Source of the DNA: Triglochin maritima
Taxonomy: Eukaryota; Streptophyta; Magnoliopsida; Alismatales; Juncaginaceae
DNA: 64,000 nucleotides
NCBI GenBank assembly: GCA_963682175.1
Contig: OY821775.1
Coordinates: forward strand, 38,128,053-38,192,052
Reading direction: 5' to 3'
In this document: piece after piece, positions 36,327 to 47,708 of the stretch
Layout: each line of letters begins with the position of its first letter
How positions within the stretch are numbered: the first letter of the stretch is position 1
The notes under the pieces: generated by a model
Told to the model about the DNA's origin: nothing
Database searches by the model: none
Seen by the model: the letters and a program-made list of their open reading frames with translations, nothing else
Program-made: the position numbers and the translations under genes

Positions 36327-36755
36327 GGAGTGAGATTGTTTGGTTTGGGGATTGTAATTAGAAAGAGCAAGAAAGTCCACTTTACATACAACTTATCATT
36401 TAGTCTAGTTGTATGAAATTTTGTTTTTTGATTCAACTTGTCATGATATATGTCTCTGTGGACACTATTTGAGTTGTGCATCACACAAGCACCTCTCTCT
36501 ATTGAATTTGCAATTTGTGAATGCCTCTTTTCTTTTCTTTTCTTTTCTTTTCTTTTCTTTTCTTTGGAACATTATATTTTAGCAATAAAGTTGGAGGGCA
36601 GCCTTCGTTTTCTCGTGCAATAAAATAAAATTGACGTGGAAACAATTCCCTGGAAATCACAAATTCAGGAGATGTAAATCCAATTCTGAAAAAAAAACTA
36701 CCACGTAATTTAAATGTTCATGAGTAAGAGGATCAAGTGTTGTGACTTGGAAATT
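36327..36755 (+). other. 3' flank of the permease gene with a TCTTT microsatellite
   Basis: This is the probable 3' untranslated and downstream sequence of the permease. A perfect TCTTT repeat of about eight units lies at 36526-36565. No other gene is visible. Confidence 0.6.
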
Positions 36756-37186
36756 ATGTCTGTAACATCCTCAAAGCAGCGGAAAATTTAAAATTTTAAA
36801 CACTCAATCAACAGAGGATATTACGCAATAAAAGAACACAGGTGCACCGACATATATAATATATATATGTGAACATCAGAGTATACAAAAGTTGTGATTA
36901 CATCAAAAGCATATACAAAGGAAACAGTAATCACACGACCTCAACTGAGAGAAAGCTGGATCCGGTAGCGGTGCTCCTCTCCTCGGTCACCACCCCCTAA
37001 TGCCGATCACGGCCTGAAAGTAAACATGCAACAATGCCTGAGTTTCCAGAAGGAAACCCCGTATGCCAAACTCTAAATGTACGAAATAAAAGTATCCTAG
37101 CATGCAATTCTACTCAACAAGAAAAACATCACCACACGCCCAGCACCAGGGCTCTCAACTCCACCACAGGACACACCACAGGTACG

Positions 37187-37580
37187 GGGCTCCAGGTCTA
37201 ATCTCAACCAACCGCCGCACCCACCACAGTCACGGGGCTCCAGGTCTAATCTCAACCAACCGCCGCGACTCACACACGTCGCCAAGCTGGGCTCCAGGTC
37301 TAATCTCAACCAACCACAGCTACCGCGACACGACCAAGGGCTCCAGGTCTAATTTCAACCAACCCAAACGTATAAGGGCTCCAGGTCTAATTTCAACCAA
37401 CCCCTACACGCGGTCCTTGCTCAGGCTCCAGGTCTAATTTCAACCAACCCGAACGCACTACGGAGCTCCAGGTCTAATTTCAACCAACTCCGTACAGACT
37501 AGCTGGGCTCCAGGTCTATTTTCAACCAACTGCAGCTCTCACACGGTTACGGGGCTCCAGGTCTAATTTCAACCAACCAC
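37187..37580. repeat. Spaced minisatellite in the solo LTR
   Basis: Nine or so copies of GGCTCCAGGTCTAATTTCAA (or ...AATCTCAA) followed by CCAAC, separated by variable 12-35 bp spacers. The conserved unit with non-conserved spacers is unlike a simple tandem duplication. Confidence 0.85.
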
Positions 37581-37688
37581 CGCAACCCTTGTGCACCTCG
37601 CACACTTGCCGGAAGAACATCGGCACCACGACTCACCCCACACGGGCAACCACGACCACAACACCTCCATAGTGCAAAACAGGACACA

Positions 37689-38375
37689 AACGGTCGACCG
37701 AACCAAAAGTCCCGGTCGACCGAATCAAGCAAATACAGGGCAATCCACTTCGACCGGCACTCCATCGGTCGACCGATTCCCAACACCACACTCGTTCGGT
37801 TGAACCCACATCAAGGGACGGTCGACCGTTTAGATGGTCAACTCCCGGTTCAACGAACAAAACGACCAATCGGTCGACCGACAAAGGGGTCCCGGTCGAC
37901 CGAAAGTCACTAGGGAACAAAATCCCACAACTCCACAACGAATTCGGTCGAACGCCGAGCACATCTCGGTCGACCGAATCCGTCTAGGGAAGTATCCCTC
38001 ACATGCGCCACGAATCCGGTCGAACGCCGAGCTCACCTCGGTCGACCGAATTCCACCAGAGTGTTTCCCACACTCAGCGCACAAGTCCGGTCGACCGAAC
38101 ACTCATTCGGTCGAACCGACCACAAGGTCCACTTAAGTCACGGTCGGACGAGATCAAAGGGCGGTCGACCGTTTAGATAGTCTACGCCCCCCCAACCGAC
38201 TTAAGAAAGTGCACACGGTCGACCGGCAAAGGGGACCCGGTCGACCGAAACTCTCCAGACTTGCCTCCTATGCACAATCGGTCGACCGCCCCACAGGCAT
38301 TGTTCGACCGATTTGAGGCAGAACCCGAATTCTCTTCACGAACGGTCGACCGTTTGCACCAACCGGTCGACCGAT
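37689..38375. repeat. CGGTCGACCG palindrome array in the solo LTR
   Basis: More than twenty copies of CGGTCGACCG or CGGTCGAACG-type variants in about 690 bp, the same motif as in the two complete chromoviruses. Confidence 0.9.
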
Positions 38376-38788
38376 CAGGCAGTGAAATCTGCTGCACATT
38401 TACTCGCGACGAGCCAATCGGCCTACCGTCGACTTCCAAAAACTCACGGTAATTAAGTGAGCGAGCTTGACATACCTAAAGGTCTGAAGAGACCTTGGAA
38501 GAACCACGACGACGCCTCCACGAGCACGCCTCCCCAAAACACGATCCGTCGACGAACCTCGCGTCCAAACGACGATCAACCGCCTCCTCGACGATCCAAA
38601 GCCACACACCACCTCTTCCAACCTCAACAACCCAACCACGACCCCAGAAAACACGGGTTAGGTAGAGGGAGAGAGAAACAACGTGCGGAAGGGTGAAAAC
38701 CAACACTCACCACAAGCCACCAACCACCCGGTGCCGATCTTCACCTTGCCGGAGCTCCCCACCGCCTTTCTCGCCGGAACACCACTGC

Positions 38789-38824
<36 letters not shown>

Positions 38825-39072
38825 AACGAGTGAGGGAGAGAGAGAGCTTTTCCCCCCAAATACCTCCTCCTTTCAATCCACACCATCCAATCCAATCCAT
38901 CCATCTCCACCACACATCTCATCCCCTTTCCATCTCAACCCTCCATCCAACCATCTTCCATCCAAGCCATCCATTCCATCTCTTCTCAATTTCAGTCATC
39001 CATCTCTAATCACCACCTAATCAACCACAAAGCACAATTAAGATTAGGATTAGGCTAAAATCCTACAATGTC

Positions 39073-39592
39073 ATAACCATGACTTCATCGCGGTGATTGA
39101 TTCACAATCGTTACTGGACTTCATATCTGCGACCAACTCTAATTATAAAAATTAAAAGATGTTTATGGAAATCAATGGTTATGTACTTATGTGAAATGGG
39201 TGTTTACAATGTTAGTCTGAAATGAAAAAAATGTTAATCTGAAATTATTTCACGAATAAGAAAATTCAATGATTTATAAATAGAAGTGCGTTATGACTGT
39301 ATAACTCTTAGACCATCTTGCATTCACTGCAATCAAATTTCATGGAACTAAATATTATATAATCAAATTATGTTTTTATATATGGGTCATGTTTGGTTTG
39401 TCGTAACCAGTGGTGTAAGTGTAATTATCCATAGACGCTCTGATTCGACGGGAGACGTTGTTGACGTGGCAATCCAATCAGCGTTCCACGTCAGAAGTGG
39501 GATTTGAAACTTGGTCACTGGCTACCATTTACTATTGCACTGTCTTCCATCACGTCCAACGTTTAATACTCTAAATGTATGATGTTTTTAAA
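39073..39592. other. Intergenic, no gene seen
   Basis: AT-rich sequence between the solo LTR and the long inverted-repeat element. Confidence 0.5.
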
Positions 39593-39825
39593 GGTAATTT
39601 GTTACTGTACACTGCTAAGTAACCTAATTGGTCACATGTATCCGATTTTTTGTTATTTCCTGACGTGTACTTGTGATCCGGACTTATTTGCTGATATACA
39701 CCTTTGTTGTTACTGAACTACACTTCGTCAGCGACGTTAGAAAATTTACAAATTAAACATTGTAAAATCTAAATATCATTAACTGTAATAAAAAAACCAC
39801 ATAAAAATCAAATTGGGTAACACTC

Positions 39826-40805
39826 TCAACTCTTTCACTCTTCACTCTTTCACTCTCTCTCTCATGAATCTCTCTCCACTCTTTCACCCATCCACTCTCT
39901 CATCCCTCTTTCTTTCTCTTCCTCTCTCCACTCTCTCTCATCACTCTCTCTTTTCTCCCTCTCCACTCTTTCACACACACACTCTCTCATCTCTCTTTCT
40001 TTCTTTCTTTCTCTCCCTCTCTCCACTCTCTCTCATCACTCTCTCTTTTCTCCCTCTCCACTTTTTCACTCTCTCTGTTGAATCTTTCTCTCTCTCATCC
40101 CTCTTTCTCTCACTCTATTGAATCTCTCTCTCCACTCTTTCACTCTCTCTCATCCCGCTCTCTCTCTCGAATCTTTCTCTCCACGAAATGCAAATCCTTT
40201 CTCTCTCATCACTAACTCACTCTCATGAATCTCTCACTCTCATCCCTTTTTCTCTCACTCTTTTTAATCTCTCTCTCCACTCTTTCACTCTCTCATCCCA
40301 CTCTCTCTCCTTTCTTTCTCTCCACGAAATGCAATCTCTTTCTCTCTCATCACTCTCTTTCTCATGAATCTCTCTCTCATCCCTCTTTCTCTCTCTCCTT
40401 TCTCCTTCTTCACTCTTTCACTTTCTCTCCTTTCTCCCTCTCCACTCTTTCACTTTCCCTCCTTTCTCCCTCTCCACTCTTTCACTTTCTCTCATTTCTC
40501 CCCCTCCAAGCATTCACTCTCTCACATCCCTCTATCTTTCTTTCTTTCTCTCTCTCTCTCTCTCTCTCATTTCTCCATCTCCACTCTTTCACTCTCTCTC
40601 ATTCCTATCTCTCTCTAATCGTTCACTCTCTCTCATCCCTCTTTCTTGAATCTCTTTCTCCACTCGTTCACCCTCTCTCCTTTGTCCATCTCCACTCGTT
40701 CACCCTCTCTCTCTCTCTCATCCCTCTCCCTCCCTCTTAAATCTTTTCCCCCACTCATTCACACACACTCTCTCTCATCCCTCATCTTTCTCTCTCTTCC
40801 TTCTT
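39826..40805. repeat. CT-rich low-complexity block, left arm
   Basis: Irregular repeats of CTCTCTC, 'cactctttcactctctctc' and 'catgaatctctctc' on the plus strand. Long Ser/Leu-rich open frames here are by-products of composition. At about 40806 the strand bias flips to a GA-rich segment up to about 40945. Confidence 0.85.
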
Positions 40806-40978
40806 TCGTGGAGAGGGTGAAAGGAGAGAGAGAGAAAGAAAGATGGATGATAGAGAGATGTGAAAGAGAAAGAGGTTGCATTCCGTGGAGATTGAGAGAG
40901 AGAAAGAGGGATGAAAGAGGGACGAGAGAGAGATATTCATGAGAGAGTTCTCATTGATGGTGCATTGAATAAAAGGAT

Positions 40979-41065
40979 GTTCTCATTGATGCAATGATGC
41001 CCGAAAGTTATGCTCCTAATCAGTACACTTTATGTGGAATAATGGCAAGTCCCGCTTACTTTATG
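40979..41065 (+). pseudogene. Possible captured PPR-gene fragment
   Basis: One frame reads LIDAMMPESYAPNQYTLCGI and continues MAS. P-N-x-Y/F-T-L is typical of pentatricopeptide repeats. The stretch is about 25 codons long, lies between the arm and the chromovirus, and has no other coding around it. It could be gene capture by a Pack-MULE or chance. Confidence 0.25.
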
Positions 41066-41141
41066 ATTTGATGGCAAATTCTGTACCAAATGGACGAATT
41101 CCATCTTAATGAACTCCATCATCTTCGTGTGACGGGGACCT

Positions 41142-43102
41142 TGTAATAACTTAATCTAAGCAACCTAATTAAATTAAACTAAACCTAATTAACCCTAATT
41201 AATCATGCATGGAGAGGTGGAGGTGTTGGACATGTGGAGATTGAGGTGGATAGTTTTAGTTGGATAGGTTTTAGGTTAAGTGTGATTGGAGGAGATGGAG
41301 GTGATGAGTTGATATATATAGTTAAGATAGGATTTTGTTGAAACATTTTCTTCATCATTTGCCTTTACCAGAGAGTGAGAGAGAGAGAGACTTTCGGAGC
41401 AGAAGAAGGAGGAGAGAAGAAGTAAAGAAGAAGAAGAAGAAGAAGAAGAAGAAGGGAAGAAGAAGAGAAGAGGTGTTGAAGGGAGCTCGGGAGGCTTCTT
41501 CACTCGACCAAAGGTATGCCAAATCTTCAATATAACTCACTTATGCCTTGTGAGTGTTGGGGATCGACGTTGGTGTCGAATTCCCCGTCGGAATTCAACC
41601 AATTCAGAGGTTGAAGACGACGATCGGTCGACCGGTGCCTGTGGGCAGTCGACCGATCCTATTATTATATTGATGTTTACCCGCGAACGGTCGAACGATG
41701 TCTTAGGACGGTCGACCGTTATGCCAGATTTGTGCGGGAAAAAGGGGTTATGCTGTTATCGGTCGAACGGGACCACTTAGCCGGTCGACCGAATAACAAT
41801 GAGAATGGGTCGGTTGGGGATTTTGACTTATTAAACGGTCGAACGTCCTTAACCTTGTTCGACCGATCCATTTGATGCTTAGTCGGTTGGGAGTTTTGAC
41901 CATCAAAACGGTCGACCGCTCTTTAACTTTCGGTCGACCGACTGAGCATTTTATTTAAGCGGTAGAGTGCCTGTGTTGATTCGGTCGAACTGTATAGCAG
42001 TTCCGGTCGACCGAATATCACTTAGGCAAAATGCGGAAAGTCCTGTTATCGGTTGAACGACCCCTTGGTTCGACCGGTCGGATATATATATTATATAAAA
42101 TTGTATAGCGTAGACCATCCAAACGGTCGACCGCTAGATGACTTTTGTTCGACCGATTGGTCGGTAATTCTGTTAGCGTGGTTCGACCAGTAGATTTGTT
42201 TGTATAGTACTGTGTACTGTGTGGGGGACCGGTCGACCGGAGTGCTTGTAGCGGTCGACCGATCTGCCGCAGGTTGGTGGATTTATCCACACGCGAGCCG
42301 TCGATGTCAGGTCGACTACCGGCTCCGAGGCGACGGTTGATTACCGGCTTTGAGAGCTACGGATTTCACCTTCGACGAAGACGTATTATTGTTGTACTTT
42401 TTCCTCTCTTACCGAGCGGGGTGTGAGGGATGTGTACCGTAAACCTTGGGCAGTTTGCGAGGGTTTAGCGGTAGGCCGAGGATGTTCCGGCAGGGTGCGC
42501 GCTAGGCGACTCTTGGGGGAGCAGTGGCTGTCGTCTGACCCGAGTTGTGTATTCGGCGGGCTGACTCGCTCCTTGGGTGCGGCGTGTACCGGGGGTTCCT
42601 TCCTGCACTTTTGGGGAGCAGTTGTGTCGACTGACCCTTGTGAGGCAGCGGTGGACTGACTTGACCCTAGTGGCAGGAGTGGTTCAGTGCCGCGGAGGCG
42701 GTGAGGGCATTATTGTGGGCCCGAGGCGGATGATCATGTGCATAGCATTGCATTGTCTTTAATTCCTTTTTATATTTTTAGGAGGTTTGGTATACGGGGT
42801 TCCTTCAGGGAACTCAGGCATGTTTGTTTGTTTACATTTCAGGTAGCGAGCAGGTTTAGAGTCAGGTGGTGACCGAGGACGGTGCCCCCGAGATCAGATC
42901 CTGTAGTTGTCAGTCTCTTCCTTTTGAGGTGATTACATATTGTATAGCTTTTGTCGTAATCACAGTCAGTTTGTATATTTGACTTCCACGTGGATCATAT
43001 TTATATTATATATGTTGGTTTGTTTCCCGTGACGTGCCCAGTATTGACCGTTGACGGTCTTTATTATTGTTTAAATTTTCCGCTGTTTTCGGGTACGTTA
43101 CA
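41142..43102 (+). repeat. 5' LTR of the second chromovirus
   Basis: 1961 bp. It holds a GAA microsatellite at about 41425-41452 and a CGGTCGACCG array at 41622-42275. Confidence 0.92.
41622..42275. repeat. CGGTCGACCG palindrome array, 5' LTR of the second chromovirus
   Basis: About twenty perfect or one-base-variant copies, including GGTCGAACG and TTCGACCG half-diverged forms. The LTR body around them is unlike that of the intronic chromovirus, so the motif is conserved where its surroundings are not. Confidence 0.9.
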
Positions 43103-43105
43103 ATT

Positions 43106-43117
43106 TGGTATCAGAGC
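43106..43117 (+). other. Primer binding site, initiator tRNA-Met type
   Basis: TGGTATCAGAGC, three bases after the 5' LTR. Confidence 0.92.
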
Positions 43118-43225
43118 GTTGATCTCGGCGTACTTGTCCAAAGAAACCACCTTTGAGTTAGGAGTTAGGTCTAGAGGATCATGCATGCACAGATTATATT
43201 GATATTGTCTTGTTTCCTTTGGCAG

Positions 43226-46200
43226 ATGCCTCCTAGACGGGGGAAGGCGGTTGCCCATACTCGCGGTGAGAGTGAGACTGCGAGGGATGAGGCTTGGGAG
43301 GATGAGCATCGGACGTTGTTCGATACGGTCGGACGTCTGACAGAGATGCTACAGCAGCAGACTGGGCAGACGGGGACTGGCGCTATGCATGACCGGTTTA
43401 TGCGCCAGCATCCGCCTACCTTTCTGGGGCAGTACGACGCAGAGGCTGCGGAGGAGTGGATCTTCACGATGCAGAAGATCTTCAGTGCTATTGGTTGTCC
43501 TCCAGAGGCGAGAGTGGGCCTGGCTACTTATGTTTTGGGCGGTGCTGCGTCCAACTGGTGGAGGTCCACATCTGCAGTGGTGTTTGCGGACAGAGATGAT
43601 ATAGCCTGGGAGGAGTTCGTTGGCGAGTTCAACGAGCAGTATTTTCCGCAGCATGTCCAGGATGCGAAGAGGGAGGAGTTTCTGAGTCTTCAGCAGGGAG
43701 ACATGACCTTGGCAGGCTACATCGGGAAGTTCAACGCCCTTGAGCGTTACTGTCCCGAGATGTATATTACACAGGAGCAGAGGGCTGGGAAGTTCGTCCG
43801 GGGGCTCCGGAAGCAGTTGAGGACGAAGGTGCTGACACACATGCCGAGCACGTTGGCCGATGCAGTGAAGAGTGCCTCTGTTCTTGATCGTGACTACAGG
43901 GAGAACTACCAGGATGAGAGGAGGCCATCAGGTAGGTTCTCTGGGAGGCCAGGAGGTCAGACTAGAGGGAATCCGGGCAAGAGGCCCAGATTCGAGGGAG
44001 CAGGAGTTGCAGTACCACGACCTGAGCCTTGTGGTAGATGTGGGAGGTTTCACTCCGGGCCGTGCTTCGCCCCCGGAGCATGTCATGGGTGTGGCCAGCT
44101 GGGTCACTTTATCAGGAGCTGTCCGAGCCGAGGAGTTGGGCCGAGCAGACCACCGGGTTTACCCGCACCAGGCAGAGGAGGAGGCGGAGGTAGACCACCT
44201 TTCAGACCACAGCAGGGGCAGCGCACTGGCAGAGTTTTCACCATCCAGGCAGAGGAGGCTTGGGATGGAGGCGCTGTCGTGGAAGGTACACTTCTTGTCG
44301 CAGGTTCAGTAGCTAGGGTGTTATTTGATTGTGGCGCGACACACTCGTTCATCTCAGAGCGATTTGCGGGAGTGTTGGGCTGTACCCTTGCGATGTTGAC
44401 TGCCACGTTGGAGGTCAGCACACCCCTGGGTCTGGTGGGCACTGTGGGGAGATTTGTCCCCGGCGCCACGGTTGTTTCGGGAGATGAGGAGTTTCCGGCA
44501 GACCTGGTCTTGCTACCGATGGAGGACTTTGATGTCATACTTGGGATGGATTGGCTGTCCCAATATGATGTTCGAGTCTTGTGCCGAGAGAAGAAGATTT
44601 TGATCCCGAGGAAGGGTTTGCCTGATATTCTGATTAGAGGAATCAGAAACAGAGGGGGTCGCATTATTGTATCTGCTGTGAGAGCTCAGAGACTGTGACA
44701 GCAGGGATGTGCAGCATTTCTGGCGACACTTGTGGTTGCGGAGGCAGAGTCTCAGAGGCTAGAGGACATAGAGGTGGTGCAGGAGTTCGCGGATGTTTTT
44801 CCAGCGGAGATTCCAGGTTTACCACCACACCGGGAGTTGGAGTTCGGCATTGAGCTGGTAGCTGGCACTGCACCACAGTCGAAGGCTCCATACCGGATGG
44901 CACCTGCTGAGTTGACAGAGTTGAAGAAGCAGTTGCAGGAGTTGATGGACTCTGGATTTATCAGACCGAGCGTCTCGCCTTGGGGTGCACCAGTTTTGTT
45001 TGTGAAGAAGAAGGACGGATCCTTGAGGATGTGCATAGACTACAGGATGCTGAACCAGGTGACGGTGAAGAATAGATATCCCTTACCTAGGATCGAGGAC
45101 CTCTTTGACCAGCTGCAGTCAGCGAAGGTTTTCTCGAAGATTGACCTGCGTTCAGGATATCACCAGTTGAGGATTCGAGATGAGGACATCCAGAAGACAG
45201 CCTTCAGGACGAGATATGGACACTATGAGTTCTTGGTGATGCCATTTGGATTGACGAATGCTCCGGCAGCGTTCATGGATCTGATGCACCGGACATTCAG
45301 GCAGTATATTGATATATTTGTGATTGTCTTCGTGGATGACATTTTGATCTATTCACCAGATGTGGAGCAGCACAGAGAGCATTTGAGGATTGTACTCAGC
45401 ATCTTGAGGGCTCAGCAGTTATATGCTAAGTTCTCAAAGTGCGAGTTTTGGTTGGACAGAGTGGCGTTCCTCGGACACATTGTATCGGCAGAGGGGATAT
45501 TAGTGGATCCGGTGAAGGTAGAGGCGGTGACACAGTGCAGGACCCCTACGAGCGTGACGGAGATTAAGAGCTTTGTTGGACTGGCGGGTTATTACCGTCG
45601 CTTCATCAAAGACTTCTCGAGATTGGTAGCACCACTGACGGCTCTGACGCAGAAGGGAGTCACTTTTGTTTGGTCGCAGAAGTGCGAGGACAGCTTTCAG
45701 GAGCTGAAGAGACTGTTGACCACAGCACCAGTTTTATCATTGCCGAGTGGCACGGGTGGATTCGTGATTTATAGCGACGCTTCAGGTGTTGGCTTAGGAT
45801 GTGTACTTATGCAGCACGGGAGGGTGATCGCATACGCATCCAGACAGCTGAAGGTCCATGAGAGGAATTACCCGACACATGATTTGGAGTTAGCAGCAGT
45901 GGTTCATGCACTGAAGACCTGGAGACACTATCTTTATGGCGAGCAGTTCGAGGTGTTTACAGATCATCAGAGTCTGAAGTACCTGTTCTCGCAGAAGGAG
46001 CTGAACATGAGGCAGCGCAGATGGCTTGAGTTCATTAAGGATTATGACTTCACTATCTCTTACCATCCGGGGAAGGCGAACACAGTTGCAGACGCTTTGA
46101 GCCGGAAGGTGGAGGTATCAGTAGCAGGCCTATGCATTCAGGAGTGGAGACTGCTAGAGTCCTTGGCAGAGTGGAGGCCATTTGCTGATAGCTCTGAGGG

Positions 46201-47659
46201 CGCAGTGATTGCAGGATTGAGAGTAGAGCCTCAGACAGTATCAGTAGTGATTCATGCTCAGACTACAGATGAGGAGTTGAGCAGTTTGTTACAGTTAGCT
46301 GCCAGAGATGGGTCAGACTTCAGAGTTGGAGTGGATGGAGGTCTGAGATTCAGAGACCGTATCTGGGTGCCGAAGACAGAGGACCTGAGACATGATATCA
46401 TGGAGGAGGCACACAGATCGAGATATTCCATTCATCCAGGGAGCACCAAGATGTACAAAGACCTGCAGCGGAACTTCTGGTGGCGAGGTATGAAGAAGGA
46501 CGTTGCAGACTTCGTGTCGAGGTGTTTGGTCTGTCAGCAGGTGAAGATCGAGCACCAGAGACCAGCAGGGCAGATGCAGAGGATTGAGTTGCCCGAGTGG
46601 AAGTGGGAGCACGTGACGATGGATTTTGTTACGGGGCTACCGAAGACACGGAGATTCCACGACGCGATTTGGGTTATAGTCGATCGACTGACCAAGTCGG
46701 CGCATTTCTTAGCTATTAAGACCACTCTTGCTCTGGAGGGTCTAGCTAAGTTATATATTGAGGAGATTGTCAGACTTCATGGCGTGCCGGTCAGTATCAT
46801 TTCAGACAGAGATCCCAGATTCACTTCGAGATTTTCGGAGAGTCTACACAGAGCACTGGGGACACGTCTGAAGTTTAGCACATCTTTTCACCCACAGACA
46901 GATGGCCAGTCAGAGCGGACGATACAGACATTGGAGGACATGCTGAGAGCGTGTACACCTGACTGGGCCGGGCATTGGGATGAGCATTTGCCGCTGATCG
47001 AGTTCGCCTACAACAACAGCTACCACTCGAGTATTGGGATGGCACCATATGAGGCATTATACGGGAGACCGTGTAGATCGCCGGTATGCTGGAGTGAGGT
47101 GGGCGAGAGACAGCTAGTTGGACCTGACATTATCCAGTTGTATTCAGAGAAGGTGGACGTGATTCGGAGACGACTAGCTACAGCACAGAGCAGGCAGAAG
47201 AGTTATGCTGATACGCGTAGGCGCGAGCTGACTTTTGAGGTAGGAGACCATGTCTTCCTGAAGATCTCACCTTCCAGAGGTGTGATGAGATTCGGGAAGA
47301 AGGGGAAGCTGAGTCCGAGATATGTCGGACCTTTTGAGATATTGGATCGGGTCGGTGAGGTGGCATATAGGATTGCTTTACCGCCACAGTTTGCAGGACT
47401 TCACAACGTCTTCCATGTTTCTATGCTGAGGAAGTACGTGGCCGATCCAGCTCATGTGATAGAGATATCAGTACCGGAGATCCAGCAGGATTTGTCATTA
47501 GATGAGAGACCAGTTGAGATTGTGGATCAGATGGTACAACAGCTCAGGAGGAGAGCGATTCCGATGGTGAAGGTCAGGTGGCAGCATCACAGTGTCAGAG
47601 AGGCTACCTGGGAGATCGAGGCGGATGTCAGGAAGAAGTATCCAGAGTTATTCCGGTAA
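43226..47659 (+). pseudogene. Gag-pol polyprotein of the second chromovirus, one nonsense codon
   Basis: Starting at the ATG of MPPRRGK (43226), homologous to the start of the intronic copy, one frame of 1478 codons runs to the TAA at 47657-47659. A single TGA at 44696-44698 falls between protease and reverse transcriptase, where the intronic copy has a sense codon. Gag comes first, then CHGCGQLGHFIRSC (knuckle, about residue 285) and [10 protein letters not shown] (protease, about 367). FVDDIL (reverse transcriptase, about 701) and an RNase H domain follow. Integrase has CLVCQQVK (about 1100) and SDRDPRF (about 1192), and [16 protein letters not shown] marks the chromodomain-like C-terminus. 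A C-to-T change in a CGA codon would explain the TGA, but that is inference. No frameshift is seen. Confidence 0.93.
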
Positions 47660-47689
47660 GTTACTTGTTTCGAATTTCGTGGACGAAAT

Positions 47690-47708
47690 TCTTTTAAGGA
47701 GGGTAGAT
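47690..47708 (+). other. Polypurine tract of the second chromovirus
   Basis: TTTTAAGGAGGGTAGAT directly precedes the 3' LTR and closely matches the tract of the intronic copy. Confidence 0.82.

Larger units (their letters stand above)
36761..39067 (-). mobile_element. Solo LTR of a Tekay-like chromovirus
   Basis: It starts TGTAACATCC, like the plus-strand reading of the intronic element's LTR (TGTAACGTCC), and ends AATCCTACA. The perfect 5-bp duplication ATGTC flanks it (36756-36760 and 39068-39072). No internal region is present, so it is the product of LTR-LTR recombination. It holds a spaced 25-bp repeat, a CGGTCGACCG array and a GA microsatellite at about 38790-38822. Confidence 0.9.

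Noticed and set aside
39813..40740. Long Ser/Leu/Phe-rich open frames (up to 171 codons)
   Set aside because: Low-complexity CT repeats open in several frames at once; no domain.
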